A stretch of 64,000 bases of DNA, taken from positions 32,921,679 to 32,985,678 of the forward strand of contig NC_087065.1 of assembly GCF_963678635.1 (NCBI RefSeq), in the 5' to 3' direction. Numbering within the stretch: the stretch's first letter is position 1; each line of letters starts with the position of its first letter. The notes beneath the pieces are model-generated. The model saw only the letters and a list, made by a program, of their open reading frames with translations, made no database searches and was not told the origin of the DNA. The stretch comes from Symsagittifera roscoffensis (taxonomy: Eukaryota > Xenacoelomorpha > Acoela > Convolutidae). Shown piece by piece: positions 44,401-58,000 of the stretch. A program made the position numbers and the translations under genes.

Positions 44401-45150
44401 TGAAATGACCTGAAATATTTCAGAGTATCATTGCTTGAATGGCTTGTATATAAAAATTTACTGTTGTCCGGTTAACTTCATGAAATAATTTGAACTTTTT
44501 CAAAGTTTCATCACTTGAATGTTTTCAATAGAAAAAATTTTCGTTATCCGATTTGCTTCCCTGCTAAAGTTATCGCTACCCGATTTGCTTCGCTGTGTTT
44601 CAAAGAATCATAGCTCAATTAGCTTGCTCAGAAAAGTTTGAATTTTTGGAAAATTGATTTGTTCTGTGAAAATTTGGAATATTTGGAAATTTCATCGATT
44701 GAATGACTGAAATAGATTTTTTTTTCGCTAACTGATTAAGTCTGAAATAACTTAGAATTTGAATAGCTTGCACAAGAAGTACTCGATTTTTTGCAGATTG
44801 ATCCACTTTGTAAAATAAAATCAAACGTTTTAAAGTTGTTTGCTCGAAAGTTTGCATAGAAACCTATGATTTTTCTACAAACCAGTTCGATATATGAAAT
44901 AACTTAGAAATATTCAAATTTTCATTCATTTCGCCATTGAAATCGCTTCATGAAATAGTTTGAAATATTTCAAAGTTTCTGAGCTGCGACAGCATGCTTA
45001 GAAAAATTACAAATTTACCAAACCGATTTATTTTATTGAACTTTTTCAGGCCAATCTACGATACGGCTTCAATTGAAATTGTCCGAAGTTTTTTTCTTGA
45101 ATAGTTTGATCAGATTAACAACTAATTTTATGGCAGCTGATTGATTATTT
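41467..45150 (+). repeat. Short satellite units S4-S6
   Basis: Landmarks at 41467, 42697, 43924 and 45151 give 1230, 1227 and 1227 bp. S5 and S6 are nearly identical over their whole length, unlike S1-S3, which indicates recent homogenisation towards the array centre. Confidence 0.93.
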
Positions 45151-47465
45151 GAGACGGGCTTGCTAGTGATTTATACACCATTCGTTTTTTTCCTCTTTTC
45201 CAATCTTATATATTAAATGAAAGTCGGATTTCGCTATGAATGCAATGTTTAACTGAAGGCAATGTCTTAGCATTGTCGAATGCAACGTTAAAAAAAATTT
45301 TAGGCTTAAAGTTTAAGAGAAGGCCAAGAATATTCTGGAACTTCCAAATTTTCTTAAGTTTTAAATTTGGCAGTGCCTGTACATTTTTTCGAAATTTTAC
45401 CTTCACCGAGTGATTTTATTCTGAACTGAATCAATTAAAAACAGCAACCTTCTTGCTAGAAAAAACTAACTGTTTGCAAATTGATTTGCGCTATGAAATA
45501 TTTTGAAATATTTCAAAAATTTATCGCTTGCGCAGCTTGCTTAGAAAAACATAAAATTTCGCTATCCTATTTGCTTCACGAAACTTTTCAAAATATTTCA
45601 TAGTTTGCTTAGAAAAATAGATCTGTGAAATGACCTGAAATATTTCAGAGTATCATTGCTTGAATGGCTTGTATATAAAAATTTACTGTTGTCCGGTTAA
45701 CTTCATGAAATAATTTGAACTTTTTCAAAGTTTCATCACTTGAATGTTTTCAATAGAAAAAATTTTCGTTATCCGATTTGCTTGCCTGCTAAAGTTATCG
45801 CTACCCGATTTGCTTCGCTGTGTTTCAAAGAATCATAGCTCAATTAGCTTGCTCAGAAAAGTTTGAATTTTTGGAAAATTGATTTGTTCTGTGAAAATAT
45901 GAAATATTTGGAAATTTCATCGATTGAATGACTGAAATAGAATTTTTTTCGCTAACTGATTAAGTCTGAAATAACTTAGAATTTGAATAGCTTGCACAAG
46001 AAGTACTCGATTTTTTGCAGATTGATCCACTTTGTAAAATAAAATCAAACGTTTTAAAGTTGTTTGCTCGAAAGTTTGCATAGAAACCTATGATTTTTCT
46101 ACAAACCAGTTCGATATATGAAATAACTTAGAAATATTCAAATTTTCATTCATTTCGCCATTGAAATCGCTTCATGAAATAGTTTGAAATATTTCAAAGT
46201 TTCTTAGCTGCGACAGCTTGCTTAGAAACATTACAAATTTACCAAACCGATTTATTTTATTGAACTTTTTCAGGCCAATCTACGATACGGCTTCAATTGA
46301 AATTGTCCGAAGTTTTTTTCTTGAATAGTTTGATCAGATTAACAACTAATTTTATGGCAGCTGATTGATTATTTGAGACGGGCTTGCTAGTGATTTATAC
46401 ACCATTCGTTTTTTTTCCTCTTTTCCAATCTTATATATTAAATGAAAGTCGGATTTCGCTATGAATGCAATGTTTAACTGAAGGCAATGTCTTAGCATTG
46501 TCGAATGCAACGTTTAAAAAAATTTTAGGCTTAACGTTTAAGAGAAGGCCAAGAATATTCTGGAACTTCCAAATTTTCTTAAGTTTTAAATTTGGCAGTG
46601 CCTGTACATTTTTTCGAAATTTTACCTTCACCGAGTGATTTTATTCTGAACTGAATCAACTAAAAACAGCAACCTTCTTGCTAGAAAAAATAACTGTTTG
46701 CAAATTGATTTGCGCTATGAAATATTTCGAAATATTTCAAAAATTTATCGCTTGCGCAGCTTGCTTAGAAAAACATAAAATTTCGCTATCCTATTTGCTT
46801 CACGAAACTTTTCAAAATATTTCATAGTTTGCTTAGAAAAATAGATCTGTGAAATGACTTGAAATATTTCAGAGTATCATAAAGTTATCGCCACCCGATT
46901 TGCTTCGCTGTGTTTCAAAGAATCATAGCTCAATTAGCTTGCTCAGAAAAGTTTGAATTTTTGGAAAATTGATTTGTTCTGTGAAAATTTGGAATATTTG
47001 GAAATTTCATCGATTGAATGACTGAAATAGATTTTTTTTTCGCTAACTGATTAAGTCTGAAATAACTTAGAATTTGAATAGCTTGCACAAGAAGTACTCG
47101 ATTTTTTGCAGATTGATCCACTTTGTAAAATAAAATCAAACGTTTTAAAGTTGTTTGCTCGAAAGTTTGCATAGAAACCTATGATTTTTCTACAAACCAG
47201 TTCGATATATGAAATAACTTAGAAATATTCAATTTTTCATTCATTTCGCCATTGAAATCGCTTCATGAAATAGTTTGAAATATTTCAAAGTTTCTGAGCT
47301 GCGACAGCATGCTTAGAAAAATTACAAATTTACCAAACCGATTTATTTTATTGAACTTTTTCAGGCCAATCTACGATACGGCTTCAATTGAAATTGTCCG
47401 AAGTTTTTTTCTTGAATAGTTTGATCAGATTAACAACTAATTTTATGGCAGCTGATTGATTATTT
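45151..47465 (+). repeat. Dimer block 1: S7 plus the deleted unit S8
   Basis: S7 is 1224 bp and S8 1091 bp. S8 lacks about 136 bp at 46880, where GAGTATCAT joins directly to AAAGTTATCGCC. S7 carries diagnostic variants (AGGCTTAAAGTTTAAG near 45301 and GATTTGCTTGCC near 45776) that recur in S9. Confidence 0.93.
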
Positions 47466-49779
47466 GAGACGGGCTTGCTAGTGATTTATACACCATTCGT
47501 TTTTTTCCTCTTTTCCAATCTTATATATTAAATGAAAGTCGGATTTCGCTATGAATGCAATGTTTAACTGAAGGCAATGTCTTAGCATTGTCGAATGCAA
47601 CGTTAAAAAAAAATTTTAGGCTTAAAGTTTAAGAGAAGGCCAAGAATATTCTGGAACTTCCAAATTTTCTTAAGTTTTAAATTTGGCAGTGCCTGTACAT
47701 TTTTTCGAAATTTTACCTTCACCGAGTGATTTTATTCTGAACTGAATCAATTAAAAACAGCAACCTTCTTGCTAGAAAAAACTAACTGTTTGCAAATTGA
47801 TTTGCGCTATGAAATATTTTGAAATATTTCAAAAATTTATCGCTTGCGCAGCTTGCTTAGAAAAACATAAAATTTCGCTATCCTATTTGCTTCACGAAAC
47901 TTTTCAAAATATTTCATAGTTTGCTTAGAAAAATAGATCTGTGAAATGACCTGAAATATTTCAGAGTATCATTGCTTGAATGGCTTGTATATAAAAATTT
48001 ACTGTTGTCCGGTTAACTTCATGAAATAATTTGAACTTTTTCAAAGTTTCATCACTTGAATGTTTTCAATAGAAAAAATTTTCGTTATCCGATTTGCTTG
48101 CCTGCTAAAGTTATCGCTACCCGATTTGCTTCGCTGTGTTTCAAAGAATCATAGCTCAATTAGCTTGCTCAGAAAAGTTTGAATTTTTGGAAAATTGATT
48201 TGTTCTGTGAAAATTTGAAATATTTGGAACTTTCATCGATTGAATGACTGAAATAGAATTTTTTTCGCTAACTGATTAAGTCTGAAATAACTTAGAATTT
48301 GAATAGCTTGCACAAGAAGTACTCGATTTTTTGCAGATTGATCCACTTTGTAAAATAAAATCAAACGTTTTAAAGTTGTTTGCTCGAAAGTTTGCATAGA
48401 AACCTATGATTTTTCTACAAACCAGTTCGATATATGAAATAACTTAGAAATATTCAAATTTTCATTCATTTCGCCATTGAAATCGCTTCATGAAATAGTT
48501 TGAAATATTTCAAAGTTTCTTAGCTGCGACAGCTTGCTTAGAAAAATAACAAATTTACCAAACCGATTTATTTTATTGAACTTTTTCAGGCCAATCTACG
48601 ATACGGCTTCAATTGAAATTGTCCGAAGTTTTTTTCTTGAATAGTTTGATCAGATTAACAACTAATTTTATGGCAGCTGATTGATTATTTGAGACGGGCT
48701 TGCTAGTGATTTATACACCATTCGTTTTTTTTTCTCTTTTCCAATCTTATATATTAAATGAAAGTCGGATTTCGCTATGAATGCAATGTTTAACTGAAGG
48801 CAATGTCTTAGCATTGTCGAATGCAACGTTTAAAAAAATTTTAGGCTTAACGTTTAAGAGAAGGCCAAGAATATTCTGGAACTTCCAAATTTTCTTAAGT
48901 TTTAAATTTGGCAGTGCCTGTACATTTTTTCGAAATTTTACCTTCACCGAGTGATTTTATTCTGAACTGAATCAACTAAAAACAGCAACCTTCTTGCTAG
49001 AAAAAATAACTGTTTGCAAATTGATTTGCGCTATGAAATATTTCGAAATATTTCAAAAATTTATCGCTTGCGCAGCTTGCTTAGAAAAACATAAAATTTC
49101 GCTATCCTATTTGCTTCACGAAACTTTTCAAAATATTTCATAGTTTGCTTAGAAAAATAGATCTGTGAAATGACTTGAAATATTTCAGAGTATCATGAAG
49201 TTATCGCCACCCGATTTGCTTCGCTGTGTTTCAAAGAATCATAGCTCAATTAGCTTGCTCAAAAAAGTTTGAATTTTTGGAAAATTGATTTGTTCTGTGA
49301 AAATTTAAAATATTTGAAATTTCATCGATTGAATGACTGAAATAGAATTTTTTTGGCTAACTGATTAAGTCTGAAATAACTTAGAATTTGAATAGCTTGC
49401 ACAAGAAGTACTCGATTTTTCGCAGATTGATCCACTTTGTAAAATAAAATCAAACGTTTTAAAGTTGTTTGCTCGAAAGTTTGCATAGAAACCTATGATT
49501 TTTCTACAAACCAGTTCGATATATGAAATAACTTAGAAATATTCAAATTTTCATTCATTTCGCCATTGAAATCGCTTCATGAAATAGTTTGAAATATTTC
49601 AAAGTTTCTTAGCTGCGACAGCTTGCTTAGAAAAATTACAAATTTACCAAACCGATTTTTTTTATTGAACTTTTTCAGGCCAATCTACGATACGGCTTCA
49701 ATTGAAATTGTCCGAAGTTTTTTTCTTGAATAGTTTGATCAGATTAACAACTAATTTTATGGCAGCTGATTGATTATTT
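47466..49779 (+). repeat. Dimer block 2: S9 plus the deleted unit S10
   Basis: 1225 + 1089 bp, a copy of 45151-47465. The same 136-bp deletion is seen at about 49196 and the same S7 variants in S9. The dimer, not the single unit, was the duplicated block. Confidence 0.93.
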
Positions 49780-51005
49780 GAGACGGGCTTGCTAGTGATT
49801 GATACACCATTCGTTTTTTTCCCTCTTTTCCAATCTTATATATTAAATGAAAGTCGGATTTCGCTATGAATGCAATGTTTAACTGAATGCAATGTCTTAG
49901 CATTGTCGAATGCAACGTTTTAAAAAAATTTAGGCTTAACGTTTAAGAGAAGGCCAAGAATATTCTGGAACTTCCAAATTTTCTTAAGTTTTAAATTTGG
50001 CAGTGCCTGTACATTTTTTCGAAATTTTACCTTCACCGAGTGATTTTATTCTGAACTGAATCAACTAAAAACAGCAACCTTCTTGCTAGAAAAAACTAAC
50101 TGTTTGCAAATTGATTTGCGCTATGAAATATTTCGAAATATTTCAAAAATTTATCGCTTGCGCAGCTTGCTTAGAAAAACATAAAATTTCGCTATCCTAT
50201 TTGCTTCACGAAACTTTTCAAAATATTTCATAGTTTGCTTAGAAAAATAGATCTGTGAAATGACTTGAAATATTTCAGAGTATCATTGCTTGAATGGCTT
50301 GTATATAAAAATTTACTGTTGTCCGGTTAACTTCATGAAATAATTTGAACTTTTTCAAAGTTTCATCACTTGAATGTTTTCAATAGAAAAAATTTTTGTT
50401 ATCCGATTTGCTTCCCTGCTAAAGTTATCGCTACCCGATTTGCTTCGCTGTGTTTCAAAGAATCATAGCTTAAATAGCTTGCTCAGAAAAGTTTGAATTT
50501 TTGGAAAATTGATTTGTTCTGTGAAAATTTGAAATATTTGGAAATTTCATCGATTGAATGACTGAAATAAAACTTTTTTTCGCTAACTGATTAAGTCTGA
50601 AATAATTTAGAGTTTGAATAGCTTGCACAAAAAGTACTCGATTTTTCGCAGATTGATCCACTTTGTAAAATAAAATCAAACGTTTTAAAGTTGTTTGCTC
50701 GAAAGTTTGCATAGAAACCTATGATTTTTCTACAAACCAGTTCGATATATGAAATAACTTAAAAATATTCAAATTTTCATTCATTTCGCCATTGAAATCG
50801 CTTCATGAAATAGTTTGAAATATTTCAAAGTTTCTTAGCTGCGACAGCTTGCTTAGAAAAATTTCAAATTTACCAAACCGATTTATTTTATTGAACTTTT
50901 TCAGGCCAATCTACGATACGGCTTCAATTGAAATTGTCCGAAGTTTTTTTCTTGAATAGTTTGATCATATTAACAACTAATTTTATGGCAGCTGATTGAT
51001 TATTG
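49780..51005 (+). repeat. Short satellite unit S11
   Basis: 1226 bp, full-length S type without the 136-bp deletion, closing with a TATTGGAGACGG landmark as in the right half of the array. Confidence 0.93.
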
Positions 51006-54000
51006 GAGACGGGCTTGCTAGTGATTTATACACCATTCGTTTTTTTTTCCTCTTTTCCAATCTTATATTTTAAATGAAAGTCGGATTTCGCTATGGATGC
51101 AATGTTTAACTGAAGGCAATCTTTTAGCATTGTCGAATGCAACGTTTAAAAAAATTTTTAGGCTTAACGTTTAAGAGAAGGCCAAGAATATTCTGGAACT
51201 TTCAAAATTTCTTAAGTTTTAAATTTGGCAGTGCCTGTACATTTTTTCGAAGTTTTACCTTCACCGAGTGATTTTATTCTGAAACGAATCAACTAAAAAC
51301 AGCAACCTTCTTGCTAGAAAAAACTAACTGTTTGCAAATTGATTTGCGCTATGAAATATTTCGAAATATTTCAAAAATTTGTCGCTTGCGCAGCTTGCTT
51401 AGAAAAACATAAAATTTCGCTATCCGATTTGCTTCACGAAACTTTTCAAAATATTTCATAGTTTGCTTAGAAAAACATAGATCTGTGAAATAACTTGAAA
51501 TATTTCAGAGTATCATTGCTTGAATGGCTTGTATATAAAAATTAACTGTTGTCCGGTTAACTTCATGAAATAATTTGAACTTTTTCAAAGTTTCATCACT
51601 TGAATGTTTTCAATAGAAAAAATTTTCGTTATCCGATTTGCTTCCCTGCTAAAGTTATCGCTACCCGATTTGCTTCGCTGTGTTTCAAAGAATCATAGCT
51701 CAATTAGCTTGCTCAGAAAAGTTTGAATTTTTGGAAAATTGATTTGTTCTGTGAAAATTTGAAATATTTGGAAATTTCATCGATTGAATGACTGAAATAA
51801 AAATTTTTTTCGCTAATTGATTAAGTCTGAAATAACTTAGAGTTTGAATAGCTTGCACATGAAGTACTCGATTTTTCGCAGAATGATCCACTTTGTAAAA
51901 TAAAATCAAAGGTTTTAAAGTTGTTTGCTCGAAAGTTTGCATAGAAACCTATGATTTTTCTACAAACCAGTTCGAAATATGAAATAACTTAGAAGTATTC
52001 AAATTTTCATTCATTTGGCCATCGAACTCGCTTCATGAAATAGTTTGAAATATTTCAAAGTTTCTTAGCTGCGACAGCTTGCTTAGAAAAATTACAAATT
52101 TGCCAAACTGATTTATTTTATTGAACTTTTTCAGGCCAATCTACGATACGGCTTCAATTGAAATTGTCCTAAGTTTTTTTCTTGAATAGTTTGATCAGAT
52201 TAATAACTAATTTTATGGCAGCTGATTGATTATTGGAGACGGGCTTGCTAGTGATTTATACACCATTCGTTTTTTTCCTCTTTTCCAATCTTATATATAA
52301 AATGAAAGTCGGATTTCGCTATGGATGCAATGTTTAACCGAAGGCAATGTTTTAGCATTGTCGAATGCAACGTTTAAAAAAAATTTTAGGCTTAGTGTTT
52401 AAGAGAAGGCCAAGAATATTCTGGAACTTTCAAATTTTCTTAAGTTTTAAATTTGGCAGTGCCTGTACATTTTTTCGAAATTTTACCTTCACCGAGTGGT
52501 TTTATTCTGAAACGAATCAACTAAAAACTGCAAACTCCTTGCTACAAAAAACTAACTGTTTGCAAACTGATTTGCGCTATGAAATATTTTGAAATATTTC
52601 TAACTTTCATCGCTTGCACAGCTTGCTTAGAAAAACATAAAGTTTCGCCTTCCGATTTGCTTCATGAAACTTTTAAAAGCATTTCGAAGTTTCATAGTTT
52701 GCTAAGAAAAACATAAATTTTTTGCCAATCGATTTGCTCTATGAAATAATTTGAAATATTTCCTAGTTTCATTGCTTAAATTTCATGCTCAGAAAAAAAA
52801 TTAATTTTCGCAAACCGAATTAGTCCATAAAAAACTTGGAATATTTCAAATTTTCGTAGCTGGAATAGCTTGCATAGAAAAATCCTAACTGTCGCGAACC
52901 GATTCCTTCGATGTTATATCTCGAAATATTTCAAATTATCATAGCTGTAATAGCTTATTTAGAAAATTTAAACTTTTCGCGAACCAAAACAGTCTAAAAA
53001 ATTCATAGCTGGAATAGCTTGCTTAGAAAACCTAAATATTTTGCAAACCGATTCATTTTACGAATGAACTTAAAATCCTTCAAAATTTTGAGGCCCGAAC
53101 AGCTTGCTTAGAAAAATTTAAACTTTTCATGAACCGATTCTTTCTCAAACATTTTAAAATTTCGAAGCTTGAATAGCTGGCTTAAGAGAAGTTTTTTGTA
53201 AACTGATTCCCTTCATGAAATAACTTGATTTATTTCTAAGTTTTGAAGTTTGAATAGCTTGCTCATGCAAAATTTTTCGAGAACCAATTGGTCTTATAAA
53301 ATATCTTAAAATATTTTAAAGTTTCATTCCTGAAGTATATTTCCTGGAAAATTTTAAGATTTTCTCCATCTGGTTCGCTTCATGAAATAATTTGAAACTA
53401 TTTTTTTAAGTTTCACAGCTTGAAAAGGCTTGCTTCGAAAATCTTGAAATATTTCGCGTCTTGGCTTGGTCTAAGAATTAACTTGGAATTTTTCCAAGTT
53501 TCGTCATTAGTTCTTTTAGCAAAACTACAGTTTCGCAAAAGGTTTCGGCCTAAACAGCAACTTGAAATATTTCAAATTTTTGCAGCTTCAATAACTTGCC
53601 TTAGGGTAACTTGATCTGATTTGCTCCATGACAAACTTGAATAGCATGCTTACGAAAAACAAGAAGTTTCCTTGCTTTTCTACCTTGCATAGAAATCTTT
53701 AGTTTTTGGCAAAACGATTCGGTCTATGAAAGTGCTTGAAATTTTCAAGTTTCAGCGGTTGAGTGGTTCCAATAAAAAATTTCAATTTCTTGCTATCCGA
53801 TTTCTTTCAAAAAATAACTTGAAATATTTCAAAGTTCCCTTTCTTGAATAGCCTATTAAGGAAAAATCAATGTTTTGCCAACTGTTTCGCTCTATGAAAC
53901 AAACCTGAAAATTTTTTAACTCTAAAAACTAACTTGAAATATTTCTAAGTTTCATAGCTTGAATTGCTCCAATGGAAAAAACCGAAAGTTTTTGCTATGC

Positions 54001-55071
54001 AATTTCTTTTGAAATAAACTAAATTATTTCAAATTTTCACTGCTTGAAAAGTTTGCTTAAGGAAAATGTGTTTTTTCGCGGACTGGTCCGCTCAATGAAT
54101 TAACTTGAATTATTTCAAAAGTGCATCGTTTGAATGGCTTCAATAGGAAAACTTCATTTTTTCGCGAACCGGTTGAATCTGAAGTAATTTAGAGTACTTC
54201 AAAGTTTTATAGCTTGAATGGCTTGCTTAAAAAATACTTGATTTTGCGCGGACTGATTTGCTCTATGAAATGATTTGGAGCATTTCATTTTTTTCGTCAA
54301 ACAGTTTGCACAGAAAAACTTGTTTTTTCAAAATCAATTCGATCTATGAAATAACTTGAAGTATTTTAGAGTATCATTGCTTGAATGGCTCCTTTATAAA
54401 AATTTACTGTTGTCCGATTAACTTCATGAAAAAACTTGAACTATTTCAAAGTTTCATCACTTGAATGTTTTCAATAGAGACTGTTTTCGCTAGCCGATTT
54501 GCTTCGCTGTGTTTCAAAGAATCATATCTTAAATAGCTCGCTCAGAAAAATTTGAACTTTTGGAAAATTGATTCGGTCTGTAAAATAAGTTGAAATATTT
54601 CGAAATTTCATCGATTGAATGACTGAAATAGAAAAATTTGATGTTTCTCTAACTGATTAAGTCTGAAATAACTTGGAATTTGAATAGCTTGCTTACAAAG
54701 TACTTGATTTTGTGCAGACTGATTCTTTTTCTAAAATAAAACGAAACGTTTCAAAGTTGTTTGCTCAAAAGTTTGCATAAAAACCTATGGTTTTTCTACA
54801 AACCAGTTCGATATATGAATTAACTTAAACATATTCAAATTTTCATTCATTTCGCCATTCAAATCGCTTCATGAATTAACTTGAAACATTTCAAAGTTTC
54901 TTAGCTGCGACAGCTTGCTTAGAAAAATTACAAATTTACCAAACCGATTTATTTTATTGAACTTTTTCAGGCCAATCTACGATACGGCTTCAATTGAAAT
55001 TGTCCGAAGTTTTTTTCTTGAATAGTTTGATCATATTAACAACTCATTTTATGGCAGCTGATTGATTATTG
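51006..55071 (+). repeat. Higher-order block 1: S12 plus long unit L2, 4066 bp
   Basis: S12 (1230 bp, to 52235) followed by L2 (2836 bp). Diagnostic variants such as AAATTTGTCGCTTGCGCAG at about 51374 and CATTTGGCCATCGAA at about 52011 recur 4.07 kb downstream. Confidence 0.93.
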
Positions 55072-58000
55072 GAGACGGGCTTGCTAGTGATTTATACACC
55101 ATTCGTTTTTTTTTTCCTCTTTTCCAATCTTATATATTAAATGAAAGTCGGATTTCGCTATGGATGCAATGTTTAACTGAAGGCAATCTTTTAGCATTGT
55201 CGAATGCAACGTTTAAAAAATTTTTTAGGCTTAACGTTTAAGAGAAGGCCAAGAATATTCTGGAACTTTCAAATTTTCTTAAGTTTTAAATTTGGCAGTG
55301 CCTGTACATTTTTTCGAAGTTTTACCTTCACCGAGTGATTTTAATCTGAAACGAATCAACTAAAAACAGCAACCTTCTTGCTAGAAAAAACTAACTGTTT
55401 GCAAATTGATTTGCGCTATGAAATATTTCGAAATATTTCAAAAATTTGTCGCTTGCGCAGCTTGCTTAGAAAAACATAAAATTTCGCTATCCGAATTGCT
55501 TCACGAAACTTTTCAAAATATTTCATAGTTTGCTTAGAAAAACATAGATCTGTGAAATAACTTGAAATATTTCAGAGTATCATTGCTTGAATGGCTTGTA
55601 TATAAAAATTTACTGTTGTCCGGTTAACTTCATGAAATAATTTGAACTTTTTCAAAGTTTCATCACTTGAATGTTTTCAATAGAAAAAATTTTCGTTATC
55701 CGATTTGCTTCCCTGCTAGAGTTATCGCTACTCGATTTGCTTCGCTGTGTTTCAAAGAATCATAGCTCAATTAGCTTGCTCAGAAAAGTTTGAATTTTTG
55801 GAAAATTGATTTGTTCTGTGAAAATTTGAAATATTTGGAAATTTCATCGATTGAATGACTGAAATAGAATTTTTTTTCGCTAACTGATTAAGTCTGAAAT
55901 AACTTAGAATTTGAATAGCTTGCACAAGAAGTACTCAATTTTTCGCAGATTGATCCACTTTGTAAAATAAAATCAAACGTTTTAAAGTTGTTTGCTCGAA
56001 AGTTTGCATAGAAACCTATGATTTTTCTACAAACCAGTTCGATATATGAAATAACTTAGAAGTATTCAAATTTTCATTCATTTGGCCATCGAAATCGCTT
56101 CATGAAATAGTTTGAAATATTTCAAAGTTTCTTAGCTGCGACAGCTTGCTTAGAAAAATTACAAATTTGCCAAACTGATTTATTTTATTGAACTTTTTCA
56201 GGCCAATCTACGATACGGCTTCAATTGAAATTGTCCGAAGTTTTTTTCTTGAATAGTTTGATCAGATTAACAACTAATTTTATGGCAGCTGATTGATTAT
56301 TGGAGACGGGCTTGCTAGTGATTTATACACCATTCGTTTTTTTCCTCTTTTCCAATCTTATATATAAAATGAAAGTCGGATTTCGCTATGGATGCAATGT
56401 TTAACTGAAGGCAATGTTTTAGCATTGTCGAATGCAACGTTTAAAGAAAATTTTAGGCTTAGTGTTTAAGAGAAGGCCAAGAATATTCTGGAACTTTCAA
56501 ATTTTCTTAAGTTTTAAATTTGGCAGTGCCTGTACTTTTTTTCGAAATTTTACCTTCACCGAGTGATTTTATTCTGAAACGAATCAACTAAAAACAGCAA
56601 ACTCCTTGCTACAAAAAACTAACTGTTTGCAAACTGATTTGCGCTATGAAATATTTTGAAATATTTCTAAGTTTCATCGCTTGCACAGCTTGCTTAGAAA
56701 AACATAAAGTTTCGCCTTCCGATTTGCTTCATGAAACTTTTAAAAGCATTTCGAAGTTTCATAGTTTGCTAAGAAAAACATGAATTTTTTGCCAATCGAT
56801 TTGCTCTATGAAATAACTTGAAATATTTCCTAGTTTCATTGCTTAAATTTCATGCTCAGAAAAAAAATTAATTTTCGCAAACCGAATTAGTCCATAAAAA
56901 ACTTGGAATATTTCAAATTTTCGTAGCTGGAATAGCTTGCATAGAAAAATCCTAACTGTCGCGAACCGATTCCTTCGATGTTATATCTCGAATTATTTCA
57001 AATTATCATAGCTGTAATAACTTATTTAGAAAATTTAAACTTTTCGCGAACCAAAACAGTCTAAAAAAATTCATAGCTGGAATAGCTTGCTTAGAAAACC
57101 TAAATATTTTGCAAACCGATTCATTTTACGAATGAACTTGAAATCCTTCAAAATTTTGAGGCCCGAACAGCTTGCTTAGAAAAATTTAAACTTTTCATGA
57201 ACCGATTCTTTCTCAAACATTTTAAAATTTCGAAGCTTGAATAGCTGGCTTAAGAGAAGTTTTTTGTAAACTGATTCCCTTCATGAAATAACTTGATTTA
57301 TTTCTAAGTTTTGAAGTTTGAATAGCTTGCTCATGCAAAATTTTTCGAGAACCAATTCGTCTTATAAAATATCTTAAAATATTTTAAAGTTTCATTCCTG
57401 AAGTATATTTCCTGGAAAATTTTAAGTTTTTCTCCATCTGGTTCGCTTCATGAAATAATTTGAAACTATTTTTTTAAGTTTCACAGCTTGAAAAGGCTTG
57501 CTTCGAAAATCTTGAAATATTTCGCGTCTTGGCTTGGTCTAAGAATTAACTTGGAATTTTTCCAAGTTTCGTCATTAGTTCTTTTAGCAAAACTACAGTT
57601 TCGCAAAAGGTTTCGACCTAAACAACAACTTGAAATATTTCAAATTTTTGCAGCTTCAATAACTTGCCTTAGGGTAACTTGATCTGATTTGCTCCATGAC
57701 AAACTTGAATAGCATGCTTACGAAAAACAAGAAGTTTCCTTGCTTTTCTACCTTGCATAGAAATCTTCAGTTTTTGGCAAAACGATTCGGTCTATGAAAG
57801 TGCTTGAAATTTTCAAGTTTCAGCGGTTGAGTGGTTCCAATAAAAAACTTCAATTTCTTGCTATCCGATTTCTTTCAAAAAATAACTTGAAGGAAAAATC
57901 AATGTTTTGCCAACTGTTTCGCTCTATGAAACAAACCTGAAAATTTTTTAACTCTAAAAACTAACTTGAAATATTTCTAAGTTTCATAGCTTGAATTGCT

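Noticed and set aside
38474-51942. An 80-codon minus-strand frame (M-Q-T-F-E-Q-T-T-L-K start) that recurs once per satellite unit
   Set aside because: It is preserved only because the units are recent copies. Units with slight divergence truncate or alter it, it has low complexity, and it lacks any motif or codon-position bias that I can see.
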